Origin: Flammula alnicola
Lineage: Eukaryota > Basidiomycota > Agaricomycetes > Agaricales > Strophariaceae
NCBI GenBank assembly: GCA_015499995.1
Contig: JADNRV010000336.1
Coordinates: 1 to 51,931 of the forward strand
Direction of reading: 5' to 3'
DNA length: 51,931 bases
How positions within the stretch are numbered: the stretch's first letter is position 1; every line of letters starts with the position of its first letter. The position numbers and the translations under genes are program-made. Positions 21,769 through 33,869 of this stretch are shown here, piece by piece. Below the pieces are notes generated by a model. The model was not told the origin of the DNA and ran no database searches. It worked only from the letters and a program-made list of their open reading frames with translations.

Positions 21769-24700
21769 TCATGTGATCAGACCTATAATTGGAATGATAT
21801 ATGGAATTTCGGCATTCCCATGGCCGATGATATGCCGCGGGGCCCACTGGGGTGAGTTAGTAAAGACCATAATCACAGGTTTGAACTACAGTACAAGCCG
21901 CCATACGCACACGTGACTACTGTTAGCATTAGAAAAAATGACTTCTGATACCTGCCCGAGCTCGTTCCACATTGCCATTTGTTTCTCGGCGTAGGCTCGG
22001 TGCCCACGGGAGACTTCCACCTCGGGGTCCCTCCGTGCCTTCCATTTTTCTGCCATGTGCACATACCACCGGATGGTCCATTGCATTTCATGCTTTGTAA
22101 GATTCAGCTCCTCAGCCCAGCAATTGTTCTGAGCTCTTGCACGTAGCCAATTTACCCGATAAACTGATGGAATAATTAGATTTGAATACTCAGGACAAGA
22201 AGAGAGCTTACATTCATTCTGGTGTTCAGTGTCGGTGGCCGAGGTCGCTACCAGACGAGCAGATGAGCTTCAAAACCATGGGAGGCGGTCCCGACTTTGG
22301 CCAGCTGAATTTGGATTGGAAATGGTAGTACTGATGCGGCAATGCTCTAATTCCAGGAATGGATATTTGATAGCCACAGTGTCGTGATCGCCGAGGGTCA
22401 TCATGACAGTCCTGTTGTGATTGTACACCCGTCGGTGAAGCTTCCACGTCCGGTTCAGCAACTTGACTTGATCCCAGGCCCGCGTTGTCTGTACCCCCGA
22501 CCTCGCGGTTCGGACCTTGTTTTTGAACTGCCAAGAAAGATGTATGACTGCTGTCCGAACCAGATCTAGTGCATCATCACCGTGGCCCTCACGAATGTCA
22601 AGCTCATTTGCCCGGAGGGCTGCGATGACAGCTCGGCGCTCCGCGGGGAGGGTGGCGATGAAGTCTTCTTGAATGGCGGAGGGGAATGGAAGAATTTGAC
22701 CCTCGGGGTCCGCTGCACTAATTGTTGCATTCTCTGTTTCATTATCGTCTTCCTCGCTGACATCGTCATCCACAACAACTTCTTCCACATCATAAATGCT
22801 GTCCTCGGCATCTTCTCCGAGATATTCAATGCCAGTCTTTGTGAAAGCTCGGATTCGGTTTTTCAGCTGTCGTCGCTTGTTAGCCAACTCCAGCTTCTGC
22901 GCAGTTGTCGGCCTCCGACCTAGCTTGCATACGTGATCACGAAGTTCAAATCTCATGCCCTCGGATTAGCTTCAGATTGGGTATATGTTCAGAATACTTA
23001 CTGTGATTCTTCTATCTTTAGACCTTTTGAGATCCAGGCTGCTTGCCCAGTCTGCCCACCGGTGTACAACTCTTTCTCTGATAATTTGAGTTCGACTTCA
23101 CGTCAGGTGAGAGCTGCGGGGAGAGACATTGAGATACCATAATAGCCAGTGGTACTGAAGACTAATGTTTTTCGACTTTCAGGTTCATGTAGTCCATGCT
23201 TTTTACATCCTCTTGACGGCGCGCCTCGGCCTGTTCAATGTCTCGCTTCCATATTGGAACTAATTCCTGCGGACAGGCCTCGGTGAATTCTTCGAAGTAT
23301 TTTTCGCTTTCTGCCTGCTCCTTAACCGCCCGTTCATACTTATTCACTATGGTGGATGCTAAGGTCATATATATTGAGACATAATTCAGGAACCAAAGTG
23401 ATGGAAGCACTCACCCATGTTGATTGTTTTCTTCCAATTAGAGTCCCCCATATGGTCATCGACGACCTCGGTCCGGTGGGCGGTGGTGGCCGACCGGAGG
23501 CTTCGAGAGATTGCATTCAGCACAGCCCAGAGGGTCTCGAGGATTTCACCATCGATCACACCGAGGCCGGGAATGTAAGTGGTAGCATACCGAGGGAGGC
23601 AATCGTCTTTATGACCGTGAACATGAAATAAGCCGATGGCCTTGACGATTGCAATGCCCTGAGGGAGGGTGAGGCCTGTGTGGTCATAGAAACGGTCATC
23701 TAGGTGGACGCCATATTCACACATGATATCATAGATTAGGGCGACTGTTTCAATGGAGCCGATATTGGTGGTTTTGAGGGCTTCGGAGAACGAGTAGTCC
23801 ATATTCATCTGCTTCTCACCCTTTTGGAAATCCACCACACTGCTCGGGCAGAAGCACCCATGGCGAGCACATGCATTGGCGCTGATGCCCCGAGCACATT
23901 TTCCTGGACCGCTCTTCTCACCATCCAGAACAGCACAATGGGAATTGCAAGCTGGCTTCTGAGAACGGAAACAATATCAGTACATGTGACCTGAAATGCT
24001 AGATCTCAGATGCAGTAGTCAACTACATCAGTGCCCGTGGGTAAGTGTATCGGTGCCCGAGATGTTCAGACCACCGGTGCCCGAGTGGTGCATGCCGTCG
24101 GTGCCTGAGGAGGAAACCATCAGTGACGGAGCTGGTAGGACATCTGCGACCGAGGGTGCACCCATCAGTGCCCAAGTGGGAATCACCTCGGCATCCGAAA
24201 TGTGATGATGCTACTGTCGATGCCCAGCTACCGATGCCTCATCAGCCACTGACGTTCTTCCTCGGCCACCAAATTGATAAAGAATCGGCCACCGAGGTCG
24301 TTAACACATGGCCACCGATCGTGTTTGCAGACAACAAGAATCAACTCACTCATGTATAACGGGGTGCCTTAGCAGTCGCATCCTTTAAATGTTCCTGGTA
24401 TGGGCCGGGGGCAGTCATAAAGCCTTCTCCGTGGGTGAGGTGCACATCGTCAGCTTCATTTTTTGGAGTGAGATGCTCTGCCTTGAAATTTCCATCTGCC
24501 GTGAATACCTGGTGTATAACTCCCTACAATGGACAGTGAATTTGGATACCAATTTATGCATGAAATGTCGACTGCATACCTGTGAGGGTCATCCTGCCAA
24601 TTAGCAGGGAGATTCACCCCTGGCTGGGGACATGCTGGGCAGAACGACGCCAACTTTCCTCGAGGTACATTGTCCGTGGCCATCGGGGTTCCAAGATCAT

Positions 24701-26044
24701 TATCTGAACCTTCGCGCAACGCCGTTGGCGCCATCAGCGGTGCACCATCAGTGGTGCCCGCGGTGATGGGGGCTGCAGGAAGTGGCATCTGAGGAATGCC
24801 CTCGGGCTCATCATGAGCACGGCCATGCATTTTCCACTTTTTCATATTTCTGTATTCCCTGCTAAGCCTTCGGAGCTCCCGATATCTGTTGAGAACCGCT
24901 TTGGGGAATGCAGGACATGTCAACCTCCTCAACTTCTGATAGTATTGGTATGACGAAGTTTTGCATTCCAGATTGGATAATCGATAGTCTTTCAGGACAT
25001 TGAAAGTGAAGACAGTTTGAATTCGGATAAAGCTCGTTGGGAATAAACCCATCTTCAGGTAGGCAATGTCCATGTCAGAGTCGGCGTCGTTACATGAACA
25101 TCCAATGACTGGCAGATGATGGATCCCGGAAACATCAACAATCGTGATAAAAGGATTACCATGATTGTCATAGGGTGGAGGCCGCGGGAGAGTGCTTGGA
25201 TGTGCAGTTGTCGGCGCCTCCATGACATCGACATCGTCGTCATCATCATCATCACCCTCGGCGGCCACAGGGATTTCCGGATCAGCCCACATGTCACCCT
25301 CGAAGCCAGCTTCTGCAGTGGCAGCTGGTGTGGGGCCGAGGTCATATCCCTCGGCATTGTCTGCCACAGAATCAGCGTTAGCTCAACAGTATGATAGTAG
25401 CTTACCATCAGAAGGCTCAGTTTCCCTCGGCCTTGTCGCCGACCCGGGGCATGGCATTCCATGATGGCCAAGGTATAGTTTAACGCCAACTTGCCACAGA
25501 GCTCCCACCTTGAAATAACGCCCATTCCATGTCTCGACACGATGAAAGGGGAGAAACTGGTGTTCCTTCTGGAAACACAGACCACAGAGGAGGCGCCCAC
25601 CGGCACATTGGTTACAACGCCATTTGCCTGCCCGGCGGCCACACACCTCGCATCTCTCCATAGGATCCCGCGGTGCTTCCATCGCCAAGATTGTCTTCAA
25701 ATAGTCGGGTCGCCGAGGCACCCATTCCCGCAGGAAATCGTTTTGCGACTGCTTGGCATTAGAACTGCTCCATCGGTCATCCTTGGCATGCTTACCTTGC
25801 CACCGCGCCGTATGTCTGGCAGATTTCAGACATTATCAATTACATCCTGCTCCGTCGGGTCTCCGAGGTAAACCTCGGGTTCCACAGGTTGCCACGGCTG
25901 CTGAACTTTGGGTACCACTCTAGTCTCGCTTCCTCCTTTCCTTTTTTTTTGCCTTTTCCCCTTGTTCTCTTTCCACCATCCCATCTCCCGTGGTTCATCG
26001 TCACTGGACTCACCAGAATCAAGGGTTTGGACGCGAGTGCTCAT
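21769..26044 (-). CDS. KDZ transposase with CxC2 cysteine cluster (probably decayed)
   Basis: This is a multi-exon gene from the ATG at 26044. In order: a charged N-terminus; the CxC2 cluster (E-R-C-E-V-C-G-R, R-C-N-Q-C, L-C-G-L-C, P-F-H-R-V-E-T-W-N-G, then G-C-S-C); F-C-P-A-C-P-Q-P-G-V; the RNase H-fold core with D-G-N-F-K-A-E-H-L, L-I-Y-D-I-M-C-E-Y and D-G-E-I-L-E-T-L-W-A supplying the D, D and E of KDZ transposases; H-V-H-G-H-K-D-D-C; and the C-terminal G-L-K-I-E-E-S-Q and V-N-W-L-R-A-R-A-Q. It should excise and reinsert the element. TGA stops at 25826-25828 and 24350-24352 replace expected arginine-type codons, and a frame jump follows the first. A last exon down to 21769 is possible but unproven; 21952 is the safe limit. 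Confidence 0.85.
23960..24349 (-). other. Unusually long intron with repeats inside the transposase
   Basis: GTGAGT follows codon TGA (24350-24352), and the acceptor TTCTCAG precedes K-P-A-C-N-S-H-C. At about 390 bases this is seven times longer than the other introns here. Its inside is a degenerate repeat of TCGGTGCCCGAG-type units, about 25-30 bases apart. Confidence 0.65.
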
Positions 26045-27282
26045 GAGATGAAACAGAAGCAGAGAGGGAAAGAATGGTGGAGGGAGGAGAATATTCCTCT
26101 TCGCCCCTTCTTTTGAGTGTTTCCCCCTCCTTGTTATCTATTCCCCCTGTCATTATCGGATCATCATTAAGACGTCTCAAAAATAAATTCATACTAGGAG
26201 AACATGAGGCGGAACACGAGCAACTAACATGAGGAAGACATGAGGGATGGCCGGCCACATGCCAGACACATGTGGTGTTCTTTTTTTTGAGATCCCCATC
26301 TCACTTTCTGTATTTCACTGCCTTAATAAAATATATTCAGCATCTCAATACAAAGAAAATGGATGTATCCGGAAGAAAATCTGAGCAGACATTGTGAAGA
26401 TATGAAAAAAGACTTTCCATAACAGCTTGGGAGCATGATCAAAAGACAAAACAACTACTGAAATCAAGAATCCTCGTGCAGATCTCAACTTTTCTGAAGA
26501 GAAAAAGCAATATCTCAAGAACCACTGCTTGGATTCCTTTCTGGAGTATCTCATTCTGTTAATAATTTACAGGTGTATATGCGTCCATTTTTATATATAT
26601 TAAACTTCCCCCAAGTAGCTTTGTGAGGGAGGAAATAGGACGGTGTCATAACTTATAAGACACCGAGGCCATTTTCTACCGCGCGCAAAACTGCAAGCTG
26701 GGACTAGCCCGTCAGATGTGTTGGAACAGTAGGTTTAAAGAACATATTCCTCGAGCAGGAAAGTATGGGGTGGCTTTCAGCACTTCCCATGTTTACATTT
26801 TCTAATGTAAGTAAAACCTCGTCCCAGGGTGTAGATATTCCGTAAAAAATTGAAATAACCAGGGGCCCCCGAGGGTGGCAGGTACATAACCTCATACACC
26901 AAGTTTTGACCCCAGGAGAGCAAAACAGGTGGAGATATTCATGTATCGTTTCCTCTACGTCGGCCACAGTGGAGGATGACGTCGCCTCAAAACGCAGATC
27001 TTGGCAATAAGAACTGTCATTTAGAGAATAGGCTCAGCAGGCACCGTCGATCATGATGCTTAAATTCATAAAGTGTGATCTGGATCAGGCACAATGACAT
27101 CATATGACATCAATGCACGATCGGCCACCGGTGATCTACCCTCGGCAAGATCAGGGCACAACATGTGGGTTATCTTGATCAACCTCAAGGCGCATAGCCT
27201 CCGTTGATTATCATTGATAATCAGGATTAGCCGAGATCATGATCACCTTATAAGAGTCTCAGCTGCGTATTTCTTAACTAAG
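26045..27282. promoter_or_regulatory. Divergent promoter region between transposase and gene B
   Basis: These 1.2 kb separate divergent start codons and are conserved in KDZ2 (50720-51921), including a segment around 26345-26554 that is open in one frame in both copies, which may simply be shared DNA. Features are AT-rich TTTATATATATTAA near 26590, TTATAAGAG about 35 bases before the gene B start, and ATCATTGATAATCA-type palindromes near 27210. Confidence 0.45.
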
Positions 27283-29468
27283 ATGACTGAACCCACCCCC
27301 AACGAATCCTCTGGCAATCTGAACGATGATGGCGCTGTTGCCTTCGACTTTGACAATGACACTCCTGACTCCCAGATCTGGACTGCGAAGGAAAAGATGA
27401 TACTGAAAGCGCACCTTGAAGGTTACCGAGGGGCCCCGCGGAAAACAAAGTCCTCCTATGTTGCAACTACAGTCGTTCCTGAAATCAAAGAGACGTGGAA
27501 GGGCCGATATGACAAAAAGAACATGAAAAAGGACCGCGCGATTAAAAAGGAGTGGGAAAAAAAGAAATATGTGAGCGTCGGTCGGTGTCCGTGGACCTCT
27601 GATTCCGGCCCCGAAGCAAATATTCACCTGGTTTGGGAATCATGCGGCCACCGAGCGCGGTTTGAAGATCCCAGGAATCAACTTGAATGTCACATTTGAT
27701 ACCGTGGTTCAGGCGAAAAAGAAGATGGAGATCCAGGAAGAGGCCAGGCGGCTGTCCGGTGGCAGCGAAGATACTAGAAAATGGTTACCCTACTACCAGA
27801 CTGCCAAGAAGTCGATCAAGGACACATTGTCAGAGGCCGAGCGAGAGGAGTATGAACGGGAGGTGGAAGAATGGAAGACCACGGGCATTCCAAAGGAAGT
27901 CCAAGCTGAGTGAGTGGTCCGGTGCCCGCACGTCGGTGGCTGAGACTGATTCATTCAGGACGGCGTCCCGACATGGCAAGAAACTCATTCACAAAATGGA
28001 CCAGCTGAAGTGGAAAAGCATGAGAATGAGAACATTTTCATTTGAATGCCACTATAATACCGAGGGGAAGATGTCGTATTCTGTGTAAGTCTATACCCCT
28101 ATTATTTTATCAGCCAGGCTTAAACTAGTAATCAGGTTCGATACCCAGAGTTTAGTGGCCGAGGGCACATTGTCGACTCCAGCGGACTCGAATTCCACTG
28201 GATACCGCAGGGTCAGACAAGTTCCTACATTTTCCCAATATGATCCCACGGCATACCAAGCCATGAAGAAGGCTTACCTGAAGTACATCAAGCACATAGC
28301 CTCGATCGAAAAAGGGACAGAGCCCGCGGCTAACACAGTGACCAACTTCACTATGGCAGATCTGAAGTGCGAGCCCTCGGGGCTGCCGCGGCTGCCAGAT
28401 CCAATCCGGAATTCAAACAGCATTGAAACAAATATCATACAGCAACAAATCATTCGCGCATATGTGGCGAAGCATTATCATAAGGAGCACTAACGTGATA
28501 GAACAATTGAAAGCTTACCCCGTGGTGTAGATCTGGCTACAGGAAAGAACGGGCCCGTTCCATATACAGCAATCCTTCCAACATGGACCGAATTTGTACT
28601 GCCAATCTACCTGCCGCGTAACATTCCCTTGAAGGATCCCAGCAAATATGTCAGTAACGAAACGCATAACATTCTGAAACTATGGAGGAATCGACAGGAA
28701 CAGGGGGAAATTGCATTCAAGTTTGATTGCACCTTGGGCGAAGATAAGCTGCCCGAGGAGGCTGACTACCCCGCGGGCCTGTTTCATAATATAGTATCCC
28801 CGGGCCCGCGGTCTTCAAGTGTTCCTAGGGAGAGTTTTGCAATAAACCAACCACATAAATCGACCTTCACTTCGGCCACACCCAGCGATTCCGAGGATGA
28901 GGAAGATCAAGATGAACTACCATTCAAGAAACATAGGGCTGCATGCTCAGATGATGACAGTGATGAAGGGGGGCAGCCCAAGGTCGTGTCGGTAGATAAC
29001 GACAAGAGTACTGGACAAAAGGATAATAGCCAAGATGAGCAGAGTGAAGACACAGAGACTCATCAGGCCGGGGGGACAGGACGGTCCAAAACGAGGCATC
29101 CAATTGCAGCAGAGCATCCTCGGGGCCGGCTACTTGTGACGCCTCAGGGTACCCGAGGTGACCATTCACAGGACTTTGGTTCCAGTCCAACTCTGCAAGG
29201 GTCGTCCCCAGCAGTTAACAACAGATCTCGGGCACCACTTAGACGAGCACCATTGCGCCGCGGGATTTTATTGACCCCAGAACCCAGTAATGCGTCAACC
29301 CCGGCACCGCAAGAGGAGCCACATGCACTTCGATCGAAGACGAAAGCCGAGGCAGCGGTTCAGAAAGTGCAGTCTAAGACAAATGCAAATATGGGCACCG
29401 AGGGAGCGATGAAGACACGGTCCAGGGCCAGGGGGAGCCCATCAAAGTCAAGGGCCAAAAAGACTTAG
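27283..29468 (+). CDS. Gene B: KDZ cargo protein, basic-acidic, function unknown
   Basis: It starts at ATG 27283 and has five or more exons. Exon 1 has S-Q-I-W-T-A-K-E-K-M-I-L-K-A-H and ends K-K-K-Y. Exon 2 contains I-F-T-W-F-G-N-H-A-A-T and a charged helix L-S-E-A-E-R-E-E-Y-E-R-E. Exon 3 has W-K-S-M-R-M-R-T-F-S-F-E-C-H-Y-N. Exon 4 has V-F-D-T-Q-S-L, Y-R-R-V-R-Q-V and A-Y-V-A-K-H-Y. The last part carries acidic S-D-S-E-D-E-E-D-Q-D-E and a basic tail R-S-R-A-R-G-S-P-S-K-S-R. The intron before the last exon has lost its donor: KDZ2 reads GTAAGG, here ATAAGG, giving a stop after H-K-E-H at 28493. No named domain; a nuclear DNA- or chromatin-binding role is a guess from composition. Confidence 0.7.
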
Positions 29469-29745
29469 TAGAACTATGTGTATTTGGTAGTCACAATTCA
29501 GTGTTGCATGGTTGGCAGTCACTTAGATCACACTTTGGGACAGCAAGACAGGATCAATTAAACATTATAAAACAAATATATAACAGACAAAAAAAAAAAG
29601 GGGCCCACAGCAAGTGCATGTGTGGTCGAAGAGCCACGGGCCCCGAGGGCGGCATCGTCAATCAGCTACAAAAGAGGCGGTGCAATGTCACCGAGGGGAG
29701 GAGGGAGGCAAGAGGACTACTATCTACAAATGCGACCAACCTGCT
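29469..29745. other. Convergent spacer between genes B and C
   Basis: This short 3' region has an A-rich run (AAAAAAAAAAGG near 29590). In KDZ2 the matching stretch (48282-48566) has the same layout. No gene is seen. Confidence 0.5.
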
Positions 29746-31948
29746 CTACTTCTTGCCAGCGGCCTTCGGCTTCCGAATGGTTCCCTTCACTTTCGAGCCA
29801 CCTGCCTTCACCGGGGAGTGTTGAGGTTTCACCTTCTTCGGGGCTGCTGGTTCCTCATCCTCATCGCCATCGGCATCCCCTCGGCCCTTCCGCTTCTTCG
29901 ACTTGGGTACCTCCACCTCGGGTTCAGACTCCTCACTCGAATCGACACCCGGGGGAAGGGCAATCGCCTTCATTCGATTTCGCGTATGGTCAGCCACCAC
30001 GGAAGGGATGGCCTCCTCTTCGTCCTCTTCAACGTGCGGTGCCCTCGATGCACTAGATGCTGAGCCACCAGTTGGCCGAGATGGGATGGGCCGAGGTGAG
30101 GGCACAGTGGCCCCTGGGATGGGTGGCACCAGTGGTGTCGATCCAACTGGGATCTCTTCTTCGCTGTCGCTGATCGGGGGGCCCTTTCGACTGGGTGCAA
30201 TGAGGGGCTGTGGGGTCGGCGCCTTCGGTGCAGGCGAAGGCGTCCGCGGGGGCTCGGTGACCGTGGTCGGTTGTGGGGTTTTTGGCTGTGGAGTTGCCTT
30301 GGGGGGTGTATTGGGGGGCGGCGGTGTCTGAGGCCGAGGTGTCGCCTTCTTGCTTGGGGGGGGCAGGGGCAGCGTCTGAGGCCGAGGGATTACCTTGCCG
30401 GGGGGTGTTTTAGCCCGCGGGGGGGACAGTGCTGGGGCTGACAGTGCAGCTGAGAGGCCGAGGATGAGCTCCTTCAGCTCACCCTGCCCCTTGGCATCAT
30501 ATGCCGTCCTCGACCGGAGGGCAGTCTGCACCGCCCTCATCTCCCTTCGCAACTCCCTATTCTCCTCCTGTGTTGCTCGCACTGTCTGGAGGAGCTCAAC
30601 GAGAAGCTCCCCGAGTGTCGTCGGCCCGTCGGGGTTCTCACCTGCAGTACCTGCACCTGGAACACCATCGGCACGGGAGGGGGCAGGCCCGAGCAAGTAA
30701 GCGAGGGCATTCAGGGGGGTGTCGAGGTCAATGACGATGGGGCCCGAGGACCGGGCATTGGGGAGGCACCCGATCTTGCGTACCTTGCACTGCCAGCATG
30801 CCTTCGGGCCCGCCTTCTTGAGGGCCTCGGGCGTCCACAGGCACCGTCGGCTGTGCTTCATGCAATGGATGCACTTCTCCTCGAGCTCGAGGCAGTCGGC
30901 AGGAGGGGCCTCGGGGCGGGTCTGGGCGGCTTTCTTCGCCTCGGCACGTGCCTGTACGGTCTCCAGTGGGGGTGTCTCGTCGTCCGACCCGTCGGACTCG
31001 TCGGTGTCCACCACGCTCTTTGCCTTCGACTTGGGCTTGGGCTTGGCCTTCCCTTTGCCCTTGCTCTTCTTCTCCTCCTTCTCTTCATCGTCCGAGCTCT
31101 CCACCGTCGGCTTCGATGTGATTCTGCGCTTGGTCACCTTCAGCGCCTTCTGTTTGTCGACCTTCGGTGGTTTCCCCTCCTTGCTCCCTCTACTCGGTGC
31201 CGGCGTCTGCTCAGCATCATCGCGACTCTTCTTTGTCCCCTGGGCCTTCGCACCATCCTTCGCCCGTGGGCGTCTGCTACTCTCCTCTTCCTCACTCGAC
31301 TCCGACTCCTCTGGCTCCACCGCCTTTGCTTTCCCCTTTGCCTTCCCACTCGCCTTCACCTCGGCATCTTTCTCCTGTCTTCCCTCCCTCTCCGCCTCCT
31401 GCACATTCCCTTCGGCTCCCTTTTGCTTCGCTTTCTTCACCTCTGGCCCCTCGGTCCTCTCCCTTCGTCTCTCCACACTGTCCTTCTTCTGCACCTCACC
31501 CTCGGCCTGTCTCGTCTCGTCCTCCCTCCGCTCCATGCCCTCAGCACCTCAGTACTTCGCCCCTGACACCTTGTGCCCCTCCACGGCCTTCCAGTCCTCA
31601 AACTTGCGCCTGTACTTCTTCACACTCTCGAAGTCCGCATTTAGCTTGTTTTGCCTGGCCCTTGATGAATACCCGGACCCAGAAGTCCAGGAGGCGGAAC
31701 TCGTCCGCGGGGCGCTTGTAAACCTCCAGCGCTTTGTTTGCTTCATACTGAGATACACTGTGAGTATCAAATGGAATATAATGACAACTCAGACATACCA
31801 GGTCCAGGTACAATCCCTTCTGGTTCCTGTAGAACCCCTCCTTGTCGTCCGTGTCGAGGTAGCGCGTCACGCGCGCTTCGAATCTGTCAGCCAGCCGATG
31901 TGCTTGCGCCTCTGAGACGTTGGGTTGTTGGGTTGTGGGTGATGGCAT
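29746..31948 (-). CDS. Gene C: Zn2Cys6-like cluster and coiled-coil protein (frameshifted copy)
   Basis: It starts at ATG 31948, with the first intron after Y-L-D-L (GTATGT...CTCAG). Exon 2 matches KDZ2 up to I-K-G-Q-A, then bases are missing and the frame shifts. TGA at 31549-31551 stands where KDZ2 has CGA (46368-46370). The rest is a long frame: Lys/Glu-rich repeats, then C-x2-C-x6-C-x14-C-x2-C-x6-C (E-K-C-I-H-C through I-G-C), the spacing of a GAL4-type binuclear zinc cluster with a long loop. A predicted coiled coil follows (L-G-E-L-L-V-E-L-L-Q-T-V through L-R-R-E-M-R-A-V), then Pro-rich and acidic-basic segments. Zinc cluster plus coiled coil is the plan of fungal DNA-binding regulators. 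It could be an element-encoded transcription or targeting factor; this copy is probably inactive. Confidence 0.7.
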
Positions 31949-32176
31949 TGCGGATAATGGAGGACGGGGGATCGAATTGGAAGTGGGTGGGATGGAGGAC
32001 GGTGGATGGAGATGGTAGTGGTAGTGGTAGTGAAAAGAGAGCGCTCGAAATGAACTTGGCCAATTTCAACCTTGTACAAACAAACACAACATGTGTCACG
32101 TGACCTGCCTGGGCTCCGATAAAGGCTACCGATCGATAAGGAGATCAGTCAACTTGCCTTTACGCTCCACTCATCC
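31949..32176. promoter_or_regulatory. Divergent C/D promoter with CACGTG
   Basis: 228 bases lie between two divergent ATGs. CACGTG at 32097-32102 sits in TCACGTGACC, conserved in KDZ2 (45803-45808) and at 904-909. The sequence GATCGATAAGGAGATCAGTCAAC is near the gene D side in both copies. Confidence 0.55.
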
Positions 32177-33869
32177 ATGTCTAAGAATTTCTCCAGACGT
32201 TCAGCACCAGCACACGAGGTGTCTCCAGCTGTGAAAAGCCCCAGTACTTCTCTCCAAATTGCTGGCAATCAAGCAGGTAATCAACAGTCACACCCCGCGA
32301 ACACTATGCATAGCAGGATTATCAACACTGGTGCAGGCTCACCCTTGTTGACTTTATCCAATGCTTTGGACAAGTTAAGCATACCACCACCGAAGAAGCC
32401 CGTCAAGCCCACCGGGGCCGAGGGACGTGTAGCCAGCCAGCCATTCGAGCTCAACCCGCGCTCCACACTTGCTCTCTCTTCTGACTCAGACTCCGAGTCC
32501 GGGCCCAAGTTGACAGAAGGCTGTACACCTACTGTGGCCACGGGACGTCATACCGAGGGCCCCGAACCAGTGCCCAACATCGCCAGCCAACCCTTTACCC
32601 TAATCCCACGGTCAGAGGTTATTCTCTCATCTGACTCGGAGGCCGAAGTTGTCCCCGAGGGTATACTATGCAGCCAGCCTTTTGCATTGATCCCGCGGGG
32701 CAGGCATGCTATTGATATATCCGACTCGGAATCAAATCTGCAGCCCGAGGCCAGCCAGCCATTCGCACTAGTAGACCGAGTTCAGGTCTCATCTGGTAAG
32801 TTTTTCTCCTTACTTAAGTCTTCCACAAACTCACAGACTACAATCAGATGATGAGGCCCCTCATGTGATCGATGTTCGTAAATCGGTGGACACATTGCTT
32901 GGTAAGTCAGACTTAGCCATTTTCATCCCAACCTGACATTGGATCAGGCACCAATTCCTCAGACGCTGATGCCTGGTCGCCCTCGGGATCCACGCCGCAG
33001 CCACGTCTACTGCTCCACTCAATTAAGGCCGAGCAGCTTGAGGCAATATTAGGTATGGTCTGCAACTGTCGGCATGCCGAGGCTGACTGACCCCTCCATT
33101 AGGCAGTGATTCTGACTCCGAGGTGTCCACAAAGGGCAAGAACATAGCAGTTAAAAAGGACTTTCAGGAGCTCGAGAACATGTCAGGCAGTAAGTGTCAT
33201 ATTGTACATTGTGGAGTCTAAGCTGATCACATTCTGAAGACACGGCTATGATTGTAGGAAACATTCAACAGAGCTTCGGTGAGCCTTCCATCGTCCCAGT
33301 ACCTGTCACTAGCTTACCTTTGATCAAGATTCCGAGGCTGAACCAGTGGGGCCATCGGGCACTCCGGCGTCTCTCGCGTGCACACCCAAACCCTCTTGGG
33401 TGGAGGTGGTGGATGCCGTTATTGACGATGCCCATGGGCCGAATACTTTTTTCAGACCACCCCCGGAAGCCAGGTTTGTTTCCAACAGGAATGTCCACAC
33501 CCGCGGGGAGAGACCCATGACCCCGGTCGCCGCTTATGAACGTCCCTTGAAGCCATCGGACATTGAGTTAGATTCGACAAGATGCATCTCGAACTTCAAC
33601 CCGCCGATAAAATTTGTGAGTATATATTCACATTACTTGTCTATACCACTGAACACAGTCCATAGTCATACACCGAACAGCAGCTCTATAACGTCCATAT
33701 GGGAGTTTTAGACTCGGACTTTGATGACAACACGTATGAAAACAAATTACACGTGTTTAACAGTGCTCGTCGTAACCAGTTGCAGGCCGAAATTCTTTCT
33801 GTGAATATCCTTTCCGAGGTGGGAGATGAACTCGAGAGTATCAAAGATCTTTTGCGCCCTTGGATGTAG
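32177..33869 (+). CDS. Gene D: SQPF-repeat protein with SUMO-interaction-like patches
   Basis: It starts at ATG 32177. Exon 1 holds A-L-D-K-L-S-I-P-P-P-K-K and four spaced S-Q-P-F-x-L units, each followed (except the last) by an aliphatic-Ser/Asp/Glu patch: L-A-L-S-S-D-S-D-S-E, V-I-L-S-S-D-S-E-A-E, A-I-D-I-S-D-S-E-S-N. These resemble phospho-type SUMO-interacting motifs; that reading is inference. Several small exons follow through GTAAGT, GTAAGT, GTATGG and later donors, each starting with S-D-D-E or S-D-S-D-type residues. The C-terminal exons include P-S-W-V-E-V-V-D-A-V and P-P-P-E-A-R-F-V-S-N-R. The last reads N-V-H-M-G-V-L-D-S-D-F to L-L-R-P-W-M. It is homologous to the gene at 965-2059. 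No enzymatic domain. Confidence 0.68.

Noticed and set aside
26345..26554. Small gene conserved in KDZ2 (51419-51649)
   Set aside because: It lies in opposite relation to both flanking genes and has no motif; conservation equals that of surrounding non-coding DNA.
30719..31915. 398-residue plus-strand frame opposite gene C
   Set aside because: A shadow of the Lys/Glu-rich minus gene, giving Ser/Phe/Leu-rich sequence without motifs; the zinc cluster lies on the minus strand.
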